Source: Lichenicoccus sp963693035
Lineage (GTDB): Bacteria; Pseudomonadota; Alphaproteobacteria; Acetobacterales; Acetobacteraceae
NCBI GenBank assembly: GCA_963693035.2
Contig: CAXMMQ010000007.1
Span: 62,001-126,000 of the forward strand
DNA length: 64,000 nt
Direction of reading: 5' to 3'
In this document: positions 34,395 to 43,685 of the stretch, in pieces
Numbering within the stretch: the stretch's first letter is position 1
Layout of the letters: each line of letters begins with the position of its first letter
Position numbers and translations under genes: made by a program
Notes under the pieces: model-generated
Told to the model about the DNA's origin: nothing
What the model saw: only the letters and a program-made list of their open reading frames with translations
The model's database searches: none

Positions 34395-34730
34395 CTAGAA
34401 ACCCTCGTCCGGCAGCGGCAGCCCGGTCTCAGCCTGCCAGCGCAGCCGGAAAATCGCCCGCTCGGCATCGTCGATCGAGGTGAACACACGGTTGTCTTCG
34501 ATGATCGGCGGGATGTTGCGCTCCCCCGACAGCCTTCCGATAACCCACTCACCGTGCGGTCGGGTGCAGATCAGGCACAATTTGCCGGCAACCGGGCCGC
34601 CGCGCAGCACGTCCAGCAACGCATCGAGTTCGGCGCTATGATGGCCGATCGGCTTGCAAAGGAACTCACGCACAGGATCGAGCCTCGAAGGATCGATGCG
34701 CGGCGTAACCGCGGGCGCCGGGTTGGTCAC
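34395..34730 (-). CDS. N,N-dimethylformamidase-like small subunit
   Basis: The 111-residue protein is encoded 3 bp before the large subunit and 9 bp behind the TonB receptor. It contains GKLCLICTRPHGEWVIGRLS, GERNIPPIIEDNRVFTSIDD and AERAIFRLRWQAETGLPLP, which resembles the size and position of the DMFase alpha subunit. The resemblance is weaker than for the large subunit and the name rests partly on gene order. DMFase hydrolyses small N-substituted formamides; here a formamide formed by ring opening would fit. Confidence 0.6.
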   Translation of the reverse strand: MTNPAPAVTPRIDPSRLDPVREFLCKPIGHHSAELDALLDVLRGGPVAGKLCLICTRPHGEWVIGRLSGERNIPPIIEDNRVFTSIDDAERAIFRLRWQAETGLPLPDEGF

Positions 34731-34739
34731 CGGGCCGCC

Positions 34740-37142
34740 TCAGAATGCCTGCTTGGCCGTGAACAGGATCGCCAGACCCGAGGAGAGGTAGTAGGTCGGT
34801 GACGATCCCGAGATCACGGTGCCATATTTGCCGATCGTATCCTTGGCGTTACTCGTTGGATTGGCAACGCCGGAAACATAGTCGCTGCCCATGTTGATGA
34901 AGTTCAGCTTTAGCACGGGACGGGCGCGCAGGCCGAATTTCGGCAGCCGGTAGCCGATCCCCAGATCGGTCGTCACATAGCTCGGGATGCTCTCATCGTT
35001 CATGAAGGTCGAGTACTGGCTGTCGACGTACTTGACATCGAACTGCCCAAAGAACGTCCCGTCATCATAGTTCAACCCAAGCGCTGCCTGGAACTCCGGG
35101 CTTTGTACGGCGGTCTTCCCGGCTGTCGGCAGCAAGTCGCCGCCCGACAAGAGATTATTGTCGATCGTCGCGTGCAGATACTCGCCCGAGACATAGGGAC
35201 TGATATGGTGCCAGGGACTTAGGCCGGCCTCGATGTCGACACCCCGCGACGTCTGGCCGCCGGCATTGACGGATTGATTGACCGAGCCGCTGCCGCCACC
35301 GAGCGTGGAGATCTGCCGGTTGACGAAATTGTAGTTGAAGAAGCTAACAGTGGCCATCAGGAGGGGGTTCTGAAAGCGATAGCCGATCGTTTCCGATATC
35401 GCATATTCGGGCGCCAGCTTGGTGTTCGCCGCGTAACTCAACGCGCCTTGATAATAGGTATTGAAATAGGTCTGTTCTGACGCAGTACGGAAATCGGTGC
35501 TGGCACTGAGGAAAACCATGTTCTCCGGGTTGATCTGGTAGCGGACACCGAACCGGGGCAGTGGTTCGGCATCGTTAATGTTGGCCTGATATTGCGGACC
35601 TGGCACCTCATTGGTGCCTTGACGAGCGATCATCGCATATTTGAAACCGGCCTGGATGCTTAGCCGGTCGTCAAGAAGCTTTAGCGTGTCCGCCAGAAAT
35701 AGTTCGTTGGTCTGGGTGACCACATGGTCCGCATTCGACAGCAGCTCCTTGCCGGTGAACGGTCCATTTGTTACGACCAGCTTCTGCGCCGAGTTGTCCG
35801 CCCAGATATCGGCCGGGGCGCCGGTGAGGCTCAACGCGCTGTAGGACTGAATATCGGACTCGTCGGAATAGTCGTACCACTCACCGAATTCGATGCTGTT
35901 ATGACCCGTCGCGTAGGTGAGCTTGCTGACCAGGCCGGCGCGATATTGCCTGTCCTCGAAATTGGCCATCACCGACCCGCCGGTGGCGGCATAATTCGGA
36001 ATGCTGGTGCTGTAAGGACCGGCCGCACCCTGATAGACCGCATTCTGATCGGAGAAGACGTCCTCGTAAGGACCATTTCCGTAGCCGTATTGGAAATAGG
36101 GCGTCTCGTTCAGGGTCAGACGGTCCGAGAGGATCAGCCGCGTCGGCATGGCGACGTAAACGATGCGGAAGGTACCGACATAGTCCTTCCAGTAGTTATA
36201 GCCGCCTGGACTAAAGCTGCTGGCGTAGTTATTCTGCGAGGATTGAGCACCGTATTCATTGTAGCTGGCCAGGGTTGGCTTGAAGTACGACGGCGTAACG
36301 CCGTCATGCCATTCGCCGCTCAGCGCGATCCGGTTGCCGTCGCCCCACTCTCTAACCGCCTTGAAGTCAACATGCTGTCGCTTCACCCGCCCGTCCCCCC
36401 GCCACTGCTCAGAATCGGTATGCGAGTAGGAGGCAAAGGTGCGGATGCCGCTATTGCCGATCAACCCGCTATCAAGGCGAATGAATTCCCGATCGGTCTG
36501 GAACGAGCCATAGGACGCATCGGCGCTTCCGCCCGGATGCACCGACGGATCGAGCATGGTGACCTTCATCAACCCGCCGGCTTCGGAGATAACCGGGCTG
36601 TCCAGGTCCGCCGTCCCTGGAGCGAGCGAGATCTCGTCGATGTTTTCGGAATCAATGAACTGGCTGGGGTAGGCGGTGTAGTAGCCGATGTCGTTGAGCG
36701 GCATCCCTTCAAGGGTATAGCCGAGCTCAGCCTGACCGAGACCGTGAATGTTGATGCTGGACTGGGTCGACAGGCCGAACGGATCGGCGGTCTGGACCAG
36801 AGCGCCCGGCGTCAGCGCGACATACTGGAAGGCGTTCTGCACCGAGGGCTGAGTTTGTATGAAGACCTGCGACACAGTACTGACCGCTTTGTCTTCGGTC
36901 TGCCGATGCATCAGGCCGCCGCCGACGGTGCGACGGCGGCTGCTCACCACCTGGATATCTTCAGCGGTGGTGCGCGACGGCACCTGGACAGCCGGCTTGC
37001 GCGCAGCGGCGCCCTTCCCCGCCCCGGTCGGTGCGACTGTGCCCGCTGTCGTGTCGGCGTAGGCGGAGACGGGAAGTGCCAGGGTGGCGCAGAGCGCAGT
37101 CGTCCCAAACAGAACGATCGAGGCGTGTTTGGCGGCGATCAT
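34740..37142 (-). CDS. TonB-dependent outer-membrane receptor
   Basis: The 800 residues comprise a signal peptide (about 1-29, ALCATLALPVSAYA), a plug domain (VFIQTQPSVQNAFQYVALTP, SSINIHGLGQAELGYTLEGM) and a 22-strand barrel rich in aromatic strand ends, closing with the terminal Phe of LFTAKQAF. It would bring a scarce or bulky substrate across the outer membrane. It lies 9 bp upstream of the DMFase-like genes and 70 bp behind the monooxygenase, so expression with the catabolic genes is likely. Thiamine or thiamine-like substrates are imported by such receptors in other bacteria (BtuB-like OMR), which fits the island. Confidence 0.9.
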   Translation of the reverse strand: MIAAKHASIVLFGTTALCATLALPVSAYADTTAGTVAPTGAGKGAAARKPAVQVPSRTTAEDIQVVSSRRRTVGGGLMHRQTEDKAVSTVSQVFIQTQPSVQNAFQYVALTPGALVQTADPFGLSTQSSINIHGLGQAELGYTLEGMPLNDIGYYTAYPSQFIDSENIDEISLAPGTADLDSPVISEAGGLMKVTMLDPSVHPGGSADASYGSFQTDREFIRLDSGLIGNSGIRTFASYSHTDSEQWRGDGRVKRQHVDFKAVREWGDGNRIALSGEWHDGVTPSYFKPTLASYNEYGAQSSQNNYASSFSPGGYNYWKDYVGTFRIVYVAMPTRLILSDRLTLNETPYFQYGYGNGPYEDVFSDQNAVYQGAAGPYSTSIPNYAATGGSVMANFEDRQYRAGLVSKLTYATGHNSIEFGEWYDYSDESDIQSYSALSLTGAPADIWADNSAQKLVVTNGPFTGKELLSNADHVVTQTNELFLADTLKLLDDRLSIQAGFKYAMIARQGTNEVPGPQYQANINDAEPLPRFGVRYQINPENMVFLSASTDFRTASEQTYFNTYYQGALSYAANTKLAPEYAISETIGYRFQNPLLMATVSFFNYNFVNRQISTLGGGSGSVNQSVNAGGQTSRGVDIEAGLSPWHHISPYVSGEYLHATIDNNLLSGGDLLPTAGKTAVQSPEFQAALGLNYDDGTFFGQFDVKYVDSQYSTFMNDESIPSYVTTDLGIGYRLPKFGLRARPVLKLNFINMGSDYVSGVANPTSNAKDTIGKYGTVISGSSPTYYLSSGLAILFTAKQAF

Positions 37143-37211
37143 TGGCGTACCTTACGCAAAATCTGAATTGACGGACGGCGCATAGACGATGGTTGATCGT
37201 CGAGCAGGCGG

Positions 37212-38558
37212 CTATGCGGCTCTGCCGGATGTGGCCGACGCGACCAGCCGGGCAGGGCGTTGCAGCCCCAGATGGTCGCGGAGTGTCGTGCCGCTATACT
37301 CGGTGCGGAACAGACCACGACGCTGCAGCTCCGGCACCACCATGGAGCAGAAATCGTCTAGCCCTCCCGGAAGAGTAGCCGGCATCACATTGAAGCCGTC
37401 CGCAGCACCGCCCTCGAATCGCTCCTGCATCTGGTCTGCAATCTGGCTCGCCGTTCCGCGAACAGCCCAGTGGCCGTAGCCGCCGGCGGCGACATCCAGA
37501 GCAAGTTGCCGCAGGGTGAGGTTACGCGTCTGGGCGATGTGCAGCATCGTTGCGAGGTGTGTGGTTCCTGCCTCCGTGGTAAGATCGGTGGGCACCGGGC
37601 CGTCGGGGTCAAGCTTGCTCAGATCGGCGTTGCCGAGCGTCAGACCCAGCAACGCCATGGCCGCGCGCTCTTCGACCAGCCCCCGCAAGGCACCATACTT
37701 GTCCTCGGCTTCCTGCGCAGTGCGTCCGACGATTGTATACATACCGGGCATGATCTTTAACGCTTCCGGACGGCGTCCGAACTTCGGCATGCGATCCTTC
37801 AAATCCGAGTAGAATGCGGTGCCGGCCTCAAGATCGGGCTGCACAGAATAGACCATGTCGGCGGTCTCAGCCGCGAATTCCCGCCCCGGCTCGGAGCCGC
37901 CCGCCTGCACCATGACCGGACGCCCCTGCGGCGACCGCGCGACGCACAGCGGGCCCGCGCAGGTAAAATTCGGGCCGGCATGGTTCAGATCCTGCACCTT
38001 GTCCGGATCAAAGAACCGACCGGACTGCTTGTCCATGACAAATGCGTCATCCGCCCAGCTATCCCAAAGCCCGGTCACGACATCCGCGAATTCGCGTGCA
38101 CGCGCATAGCGGTCGGCATGGGACATCGGGCTCGTGCGGAAGTTCAGCGCCTCTTTCGTATTGACGCCGGTGACCATGTTCCAGGCCGCGCGGCCGCCGC
38201 TGAGATGATCGAGCGAGAGGTAGCGTCTGGCGACGTAGTATGGCTGGTCGTAGGTCGTCGACGAGGTCGACACCAAGCCGATGCGGTCGGTGACCACCGC
38301 GAGAGCCGGAAGCAGCGTCATAGGATCGAAGAATGTGGCGCGATCGGCGCGGCTCATCGTCTCCATGTCGACATTTGAGACCGCCGCGCCGTCATAGAGA
38401 AAGATCGCGTCGAGCTTGGCCCGCTCGCTGGTCTGCGCGAGGTTCGCCCAATACTTGAAATCAGTGCCGTTCTGCAACGGGACGTCCGGATGGCGCCAGC
38501 TGGCAATGTGATGCCCCGTAGCCATGATGAATGCGCAAAGGTGCATTTGGCGCTTCAT
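37212..38558 (-). CDS. NtaA/SnaA/DszA-type flavin-dependent monooxygenase
   Basis: The 448-residue paralogue of the enzyme at 26442 reads MHLCAFIMATGHHIASWRHP, DAIFLYDGAAVSNVDMETMS, SSTTYDQPYYVARRYLSLDH, GGRAAWNMVTGVNTKEALNF, VARSPQGRPVMVQAGGSEPG and VVPELQRRGLFRTEYSGTTL. It is probably the first gene of the series running to 26442. Two TGTATACA sites lie 58 and 260 bp upstream. An intragenic TGTATACA at 37734 is within codons of a conserved stretch and is likely chance. Its substrate is unknown; ring oxygenation or C-S/C-N cleavage is usual in the family. Confidence 0.9.
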   Translation of the reverse strand: MKRQMHLCAFIMATGHHIASWRHPDVPLQNGTDFKYWANLAQTSERAKLDAIFLYDGAAVSNVDMETMSRADRATFFDPMTLLPALAVVTDRIGLVSTSSTTYDQPYYVARRYLSLDHLSGGRAAWNMVTGVNTKEALNFRTSPMSHADRYARAREFADVVTGLWDSWADDAFVMDKQSGRFFDPDKVQDLNHAGPNFTCAGPLCVARSPQGRPVMVQAGGSEPGREFAAETADMVYSVQPDLEAGTAFYSDLKDRMPKFGRRPEALKIMPGMYTIVGRTAQEAEDKYGALRGLVEERAAMALLGLTLGNADLSKLDPDGPVPTDLTTEAGTTHLATMLHIAQTRNLTLRQLALDVAAGGYGHWAVRGTASQIADQMQERFEGGAADGFNVMPATLPGGLDDFCSMVVPELQRRGLFRTEYSGTTLRDHLGLQRPARLVASATSGRAA

Positions 38559-38615
38559 ACATTACGATCCTTGCAAGAGGGTTTGCCGCCAAACGAACTG
38601 CCAGATCCGAGCCTT

Positions 38616-38825
38616 TGTATACACGGTTATCGTGGCTCATGCAACACTCGTGCCACGGCGTAACGACGTCCCTGCCAGTGCGACTCATCCGTGGGTTTGA
38701 CGGACTTGCGGATGACTTCCCTCGATGCGTGATTGGATGCGCACGTCGAATGGGGGGTGCTACCTTCGTGCTGGATAGGCAGTCATTTGCCCTCCAGACG
38801 AGCAAAAGGTAGCTTTTTGTATACA
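38616..38825. promoter_or_regulatory. two TGTATACA palindromes in the 38559-39027 intergenic region
   Basis: Sites at 38616-38623 and 38818-38825. The first shares the 15-mer TTTGTATACACGGTT with the site upstream of thiY2. They are placed to control the monooxygenase at 38558 and possibly the genes behind it. The remainder of this 470-bp region shows no convincing gene in any frame. Confidence 0.6.
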
Positions 38826-39027
38826 GGCAGGAGTTTTGTTCCGCGCTGCATGCCCGCGAAGTCTCTGGGGCAACGTCGTAATCTCTGTCCGCCCGCAGTG
38901 CGCCTGATGTGGGGATATGTTCGGCTGACCGTGTGTCCGTGGCGCATATACGTGCCAGAGGCGAGGCCCCAGCAGCCCCCGCTTGCCGCAAGAGAGCACC
39001 AACCCGAACTGAAGCCATTGTTCAAAA

Positions 39028-40065
39028 TCACATCGTTAGCACAATCCGCCCGAGGGTGGTTCGGCGCTCGAGTGCCTCAAGGCCTTCGTCAAAGCGATCG
39101 AGCGGCAAAGTACGGTCGACCACAGATGTGACGACACCGCGAGCCACCAGATCTACTATCTCATGCAGGTCTTGAAGGGTTGAACCAACCGAGCCAAGCA
39201 GTGTAGCTTCTCGAATAATCAGCTCGACCGGATGTATCTGTAGGGTATCGGTTGTGTAGCCGATTAACACAATTCGGCCTCGGCGTCTGAGCATCGTCAC
39301 AGATTGACGCATGGTCTCGGTAGTGCCGATAAGTTCAAACACGACATCCGCACCGCTTCCGGTTATGGCCAGCACTTGCGCCGAAATGTTGGGATCGCTC
39401 AAGGCATCGAGTGCAACTTCGGCTCCGAGCCTGAGGGCGAGCGCGCTCTTCTCTGCACCCAAGTCAATGGCGATCACCCTACCACCGCAGGCGCGCACGT
39501 ATTGGATGAGCGCCTGACCCACCCCGCCTGCCCCATGAACGACAACCCATTCACCGGCACAGATGTTGGCCATGCGTCCTGCATGCACCGCAGTCGAACC
39601 AGCACATCCCAAGGGAGCGACGTCCGCGAGCTTCAGATGACCCGGCACTGCCACGCAGTTCTTAGCACGCACGACAATATAGTCCGCGTAACCACCGTCA
39701 CTAGTGAATCCGGGCTGAGATTTCGGTTGTGCGCAGAGCTGCTCAGCGCCTCTATTGCATTCTGGGCACTCGCCGCAGCCCTCATAGTAATAGATGACAA
39801 CCCGCTCACCTACACGTCCCGCTGAAACTCCCTCACCCACAGCGTCAACAATCCCCGAGATCTCGTGCCCAACGGTGAAATTCCGTTTGCCGAGATCAAG
39901 TAGGCCGTCACGGAGATGCAATTCGGTACGGCAGATTCCACACGCGCTGATTCGAACCCTTACTTGTCCTGAAGCGGGAACTGGGATCGGCTCTGCACGT
40001 AGCTCGAAGGGACGGTTCGGCCCCAGGTAGCGAACTGCGCGCATCTTTGCTGACGGAATGGGCAA
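39028..40065 (-). CDS. zinc-containing MDR alcohol dehydrogenase
   Basis: The medium-chain dehydrogenase has catalytic zinc ligands in ACGICRTELH and VGHEISGIV, a structural zinc lobe with three evident cysteines in EGCGECPECNRGAEQLC, and the nucleotide fold VVVHGAGGVGQALIQYV with Asp at AIDLGAEKSA favouring NAD. A TTG at 40065 is preceded at 6 bp by AGGAGG and gives 345 residues; the ATG at 40044 lacks that spacing. Base composition is visibly lower in GC than in the neighbouring genes, hinting at a separate origin. Alcohol oxidation for the island is possible; its own weak TTGTAC/TTGTAT half-sites lie upstream near 40121-40150. Confidence 0.88.
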   Translation of the reverse strand: MPIPSAKMRAVRYLGPNRPFELRAEPIPVPASGQVRVRISACGICRTELHLRDGLLDLGKRNFTVGHEISGIVDAVGEGVSAGRVGERVVIYYYEGCGECPECNRGAEQLCAQPKSQPGFTSDGGYADYIVVRAKNCVAVPGHLKLADVAPLGCAGSTAVHAGRMANICAGEWVVVHGAGGVGQALIQYVRACGGRVIAIDLGAEKSALALRLGAEVALDALSDPNISAQVLAITGSGADVVFELIGTTETMRQSVTMLRRRGRIVLIGYTTDTLQIHPVELIIREATLLGSVGSTLQDLHEIVDLVARGVVTSVVDRTLPLDRFDEGLEALERRTTLGRIVLTM

Positions 40066-40371
40066 GCACTGCCTCCTCGTATGTGCTATAAAACAAGCAT
40101 AGATATATGAATATCCGCCTTTGTATGGCAAAATGTCCACCTTTTGTACACAGAAAATGTGCGGAAGATCTTGAGAGCGATTTCGCGAGCGCGTCTTAAA
40201 CCGGCTCGACGCTACGTTCTAACCCGTCTTAATCAGCGGACTGAAGATTGGTCAGCTCTCTGATCGCTGGACGCGGTTGATCGAGGCGCCGCATGGGCGT
40301 GATCTCGGCTCGGAGATGGCAGGCGCTGGGGTTGCTGCGATGGGCGGGTTCTGGGGCGGAAGCCCCGTTCG
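40066..40371. other. non-coding stretch between alcohol dehydrogenase and IS transposase
   Basis: The right part of this 306-bp stretch should contain the left end of the IS1380 element, but I could not define its inverted repeat by eye. Near 40121-40150 there are two imperfect relatives of the TGTATACA site (TTTGTATGGCA and TTTTGTACACAG). Nothing else is recognised. Confidence 0.4.
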
Positions 40372-41706
40372 TCACAGCCCGGACGGTTGCAGGCTGCTGG
40401 CGATGCCGCGGAACAGCTTGGCGTCGGGACATGCCGCGGCGAACGCGATGCGGACCCGTGTTGCGGTCTTGGTAACGCGTCCGGCGATCTTGATCAGGCG
40501 CAGCCGCAGGGTAGCAAACTCGGCGGTAGTGAGCGGCTGTGGCTTGGGGATGGTGTCGCCCACCGTCAGCATCAGCCAGTAGGCGGCGGTGTGCAGCACG
40601 AGGCGAACCTGGTTGGCACGTGCGGACCGGCAGCTGGTGCGATCGGAGACGAGCTGGCCCTTATGCAGCTTGATCAAATTTCCCGCCTGTCCGCAAGCGC
40701 AGCATAAGCTGTCGTAGAGCCATTCTGCAGTGCCGGAGTGCAGGCTGGTCACCACGCAGCGGATATCGAGCCCCTTGCTGCTCGCCTCGATCCGAGCCGC
40801 GACCCGACGCTCGCAGCCCCAGGATCTGGCGCCGTAGCGGATCTCGGCGTGGCGGCGCAGCACCGGTGCGCCGCCTTGCCCAAGCGCCGCGGCGCGCCGG
40901 GTCCGGACATCGTCGGCGACGGGCTCGAGCAACCGGCTCGGCACCGCAATGCCGGGCAGGCCGAAGATGTAGGCGACGGCGTTGGCCTCGCACCACGCCA
41001 TCACCTCGGGACCGCCGTCATGGCCGTCGCCGCGGAGGGTCAACCTCGTTGCGGGCCAATGGCTGCGGATGCGGCGTATCAGACGGCGGACATGACAGCG
41101 GACTTCGTGGCCGGATGGCGTCTTGCCGGGTCGCAGCAGGATCGCGACCGGGCGCGAGGTGGCGATGTCGTAGACGTGGATCGGCATGAAGCAGCGTTCG
41201 TCGTGATGCGCGTTGAACAGGGACAACTGCTGATGGCCGGGCACGACGTCGACGGTGTCGTCGATGTCCAGCGTCACATTCGCAGGGGGCCTTGGGTAGC
41301 TGGCGCAGTTGGTATCGACCATGGCGTAGCTCAGGCGGATGACCTCGCGCAGTGTCGGTGCATTCTCCCAGCGCGACACGGTCGGCTGCGAGCAGAGATC
41401 GCGGCCGCTGTCCGGCAGGCGACCGCAGGCGAGCTTGAAGCCGGGGTCGGTGCGCAGATGGTCGAGGTCGTCGGCATCCTCATAACCGCAGGCGATGGCC
41501 AGCATTCGTGCGCGCGGAATGTCGGCGGCGCTGTGCGTCACGAGCAGCGGGTTGCGCGGGTCGGCGATCAGGCGGGCAAGGCGGTTGGCCAGGCCGAGAC
41601 GACGCTCGGCAGCGGCCAGCAGCGTGAAGCCGCCATCGAAGGCCGCGGTGACTCTCTTGCGCCTCACGGCTGGAAACAGGAACGGTGCGAACGAATCGTC
41701 GGACAT
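40372..41706 (-). mobile_element. IS1380-family transposase
   Basis: The 444-residue transposase from MSDDSFAPFLFPAVRRKRVT has the IS1380 features: TAAFDGGFTLLAAAERRLGL near the start, QPTVSRWENAPTLREVIRLS, first DDE acid in NVTLDIDDTVDVVPGHQQLS, second in LTLRGDGHDGGPEVMAWCEA, and the conserved LVLHTAAYWLMLT region toward the end. The frame is intact, so it may be active. It lies directly in front of the truncated serine recombinase, whose N-terminal catalytic segment is missing, suggesting insertion into that gene. Terminal repeats and target duplication were not resolved. Confidence 0.88.
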
Positions 41707-41817
41707 CGCGGGTGTGGCTCGGCGTGATCGTGGGACGGGATGGTCTCGACACCCAATCCGTAAACACAATCAGCCGCTTGCGCGACACCCGCCACCGAAC
41801 CCTGCCATGCCGCGGAA

Positions 41818-43300
41818 TGAGACGGATTAGCGGCGCCAACCGGTTCCGCACCGGGCTGGCTCGCTTGATGACCGCCGCCGAGGCGAGTGCCTTCGAAATC
41901 GTGGTGTGTGAGGCGATCGACCGGCTCGGCCGCAAGCTATCGGATGTAGACGACCTGTTCGATCGGCTGATTTTCCGGCAGATCCAGGTGCACACGACCA
42001 GCATCGGCCAGCTGACCCCGATGCATGTGGGCATCATGGGCACGATGGCGCAGATCACGCTGGTCGACCTGCGGGAGAAGACCCGGCGCGGCCAGCTCGG
42101 CCGTGCCCGTGCCGGGCGGATCTCGGGCGGCTTAGCTTAAGGATACGCGGTCGTCCCACCCCTCCCCGGCGCCCAGGGGGCCGGCGCGCGCGCCATCAAG
42201 TTCGACGAGGTCGAGATCGTCCGCCGCATCTTTCGGATGTCTGCCGCCGGCCAAACCGCCCGACAGATCGCGCACACCCTCAACACCGAGGGCGTCCCAG
42301 GCCCAGGCGGTCGCCCCTGGAGCGAGACGCCATTCGGGGCAAGCCCGACCGTGGCACTGGGCTGCTGAACAAGACGGTCTACATCGGTCGGCTGTCCTGG
42401 AACCGCTGCAGCTTCGTAAAGGACCCACGCACCGGTCGCCGGGTGGCACGGGTGAATGACCGGTCCCATCGGGAAGAGGTTGAGGTGCCGGACCTGCGCA
42501 TCCTCGACCAGGAGCATTGGGACCGGGCCAAGGCACGTCAGCAGGCTCAGCAGCACCAGATGACGGCAGCACCGCATGGGCAGGCCCTGAATCAGGCGCA
42601 TCGGCGTGTTTTCCTGCTCAGCGGCCTGCTGGCTTGCGGCTGCTGTGGCGGCGGCTACACGATCATGGGCAGGAATCGCTATGGATGCGCCACCCGCCGC
42701 GGCAAGGGCACCTGCAGCAACAGCGCCACGATCACCCGCCAGACGGTCGAGCGCCGCGTGCTGGGCGGCCTGCGCGATCGCATGCTGACCCAGAAGCTGA
42801 TCGAGACCTTCGTGCGCACCTTCGAGGCAGAGCTGGCCAGCCTGGAAAAGGCCAAGCTCAGCCGCCGGCGCATGGCCGCCGACAAGCTGGCCGACGTGCA
42901 TCGCCGGTTAAGGGCCGTGCTGCGGGCGATCGAGAACGGCGCCTGGAGCGACAGCCTACAGTCTCGGCTGACCGAGCTCGAGCCGTCCAAGACCACCCTC
43001 ACCCAAGAACCCGCCACCGCTGATCAGCCTATCCCTGTCGTGCGGCTGCTTCCGAATGCGCCTGCCCTCTACCGCGACATGGTCGCCGACATGGAGGCTT
43101 CGCTGTCAGCGCCGGAGATCAAGCTGGAGGCGGCCGAGGCACTGTGTGGCCTGATCGACCGCGTGACGCTGACCCCGGATCCAGCTGCCGCGGACGGCCT
43201 ACGCATAGAGCTACAGGGCGCGCTGGCGACGATCCTGGCCGTGGCCTCTGGCAGTGGGTCGCCCAACGAAAAACTCCCCAGAACGTCTGTCCTGAGGAAT
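41818..43300 (+). pseudogene. large serine recombinase, N-terminally truncated and frameshifted
   Basis: The remaining catalytic domain starts abruptly at RRISGANRFRTGLARLMTAA, continues FEIVVCEAIDRLGRKLSDVD and LREKTRRGQLGRARAGRISG, and stops at 42140. A second frame has KFDEVEIVRRIFRMSAAGQT and ARQIAHTLNTEGVPGPGG (recombinase domain). A third, from about 42370, has NKTVYIGRLSWNRC, the zinc ribbon LLACGCCGGGYTIMGRNRYG, and a coiled coil. The first 55 or so residues with the catalytic Ser (YARVS-type) are absent because the IS1380 element abuts that side. It cannot be functional. Confidence 0.85.
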
Positions 43301-43310
43301 CAACTTTTAG

Positions 43311-43340
43311 TGGTTGCCAGGACAGGATTTAAACCTGTCC
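43311..43340 (-). other. tRNA-like 3' remnant (T-arm plus CCA)
   Basis: Read on the minus strand, a 7-bp stem GGACAGG/CCTGTCC encloses TTTAAAT and is followed by TGGCAACCA. The layout equals the T-arm, acceptor 3' strand and CCA of a tRNA, and resembles initiator tRNA-Met 3' ends (…CGCAACCA). The rest of a tRNA is not present. It immediately follows the broken recombinase, as expected for an old attachment-site copy. Confidence 0.4.
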
Positions 43341-43497
43341 TCCGGAACGACTTCATCTCTTGGCGTCCGTTAGTAGCCCATTCACCCCGGGGGCTTCAAT
43401 GCCAAAGCGATGACGCGCAGGGTCTTGGGAACACCCTTGGGAACAACAGGCGTTGGCGATCGAAGCTACAACAAAAGCATGCTTTTGGTGAATTTTA

Positions 43498-43512
43498 TTG
43501 GCGGAGGGGATG
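43498..43512. repeat. attL of the tRNA-Ser element
   Basis: TTGGCGGAGGGGATG is identical to 60276-60290. After this position the two copies diverge (TCTATC here, GGATTC in the tRNA). A 16-bp perfect palindrome, CAAAAGCATGCTTTTG (43472-43487), lies just outside. The rest of 43301-43685 is without a gene. Confidence 0.8.
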
Positions 43513-43685
43513 TCTATCACAATGCCGAGAGTAAACCGTTGATCCGCATGGTCGTCTGGCCGATACAGCCGGTGTGTTGGGCGGTTGATACCCCGAGGCA
43601 TACCCCCGGCGGTTGATGCTACTACTCCTGGGGGCACCGACCCGACTTGATCGACCCGCTGATCGGTAGCACCATCCCGACCACC

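Noticed and set aside
35724..37166. A 480-codon plus-strand frame opposite the TonB receptor
   Set aside because: The receptor frame ends in the terminal Phe and has plug and barrel motifs; the plus frame has no recognisable domain.
37734..37741. A fifth TGTATACA site
   Set aside because: It is inside the coding sequence of the monooxygenase, encoding part of MPGMYTIVG, so it is probably chance and was not listed as an operator.
42132..42901. Minus-strand frames opposite the serine recombinase remnant
   Set aside because: The zinc ribbon and recombinase motifs are on the plus strand; the minus frames have no family features.
43472..43487. The 16-bp palindrome CAAAAGCATGCTTTTG as attL core
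   Set aside because: It has no second copy at the tRNA-Ser end. The repeat shared by both ends is the 15-mer just to its right.
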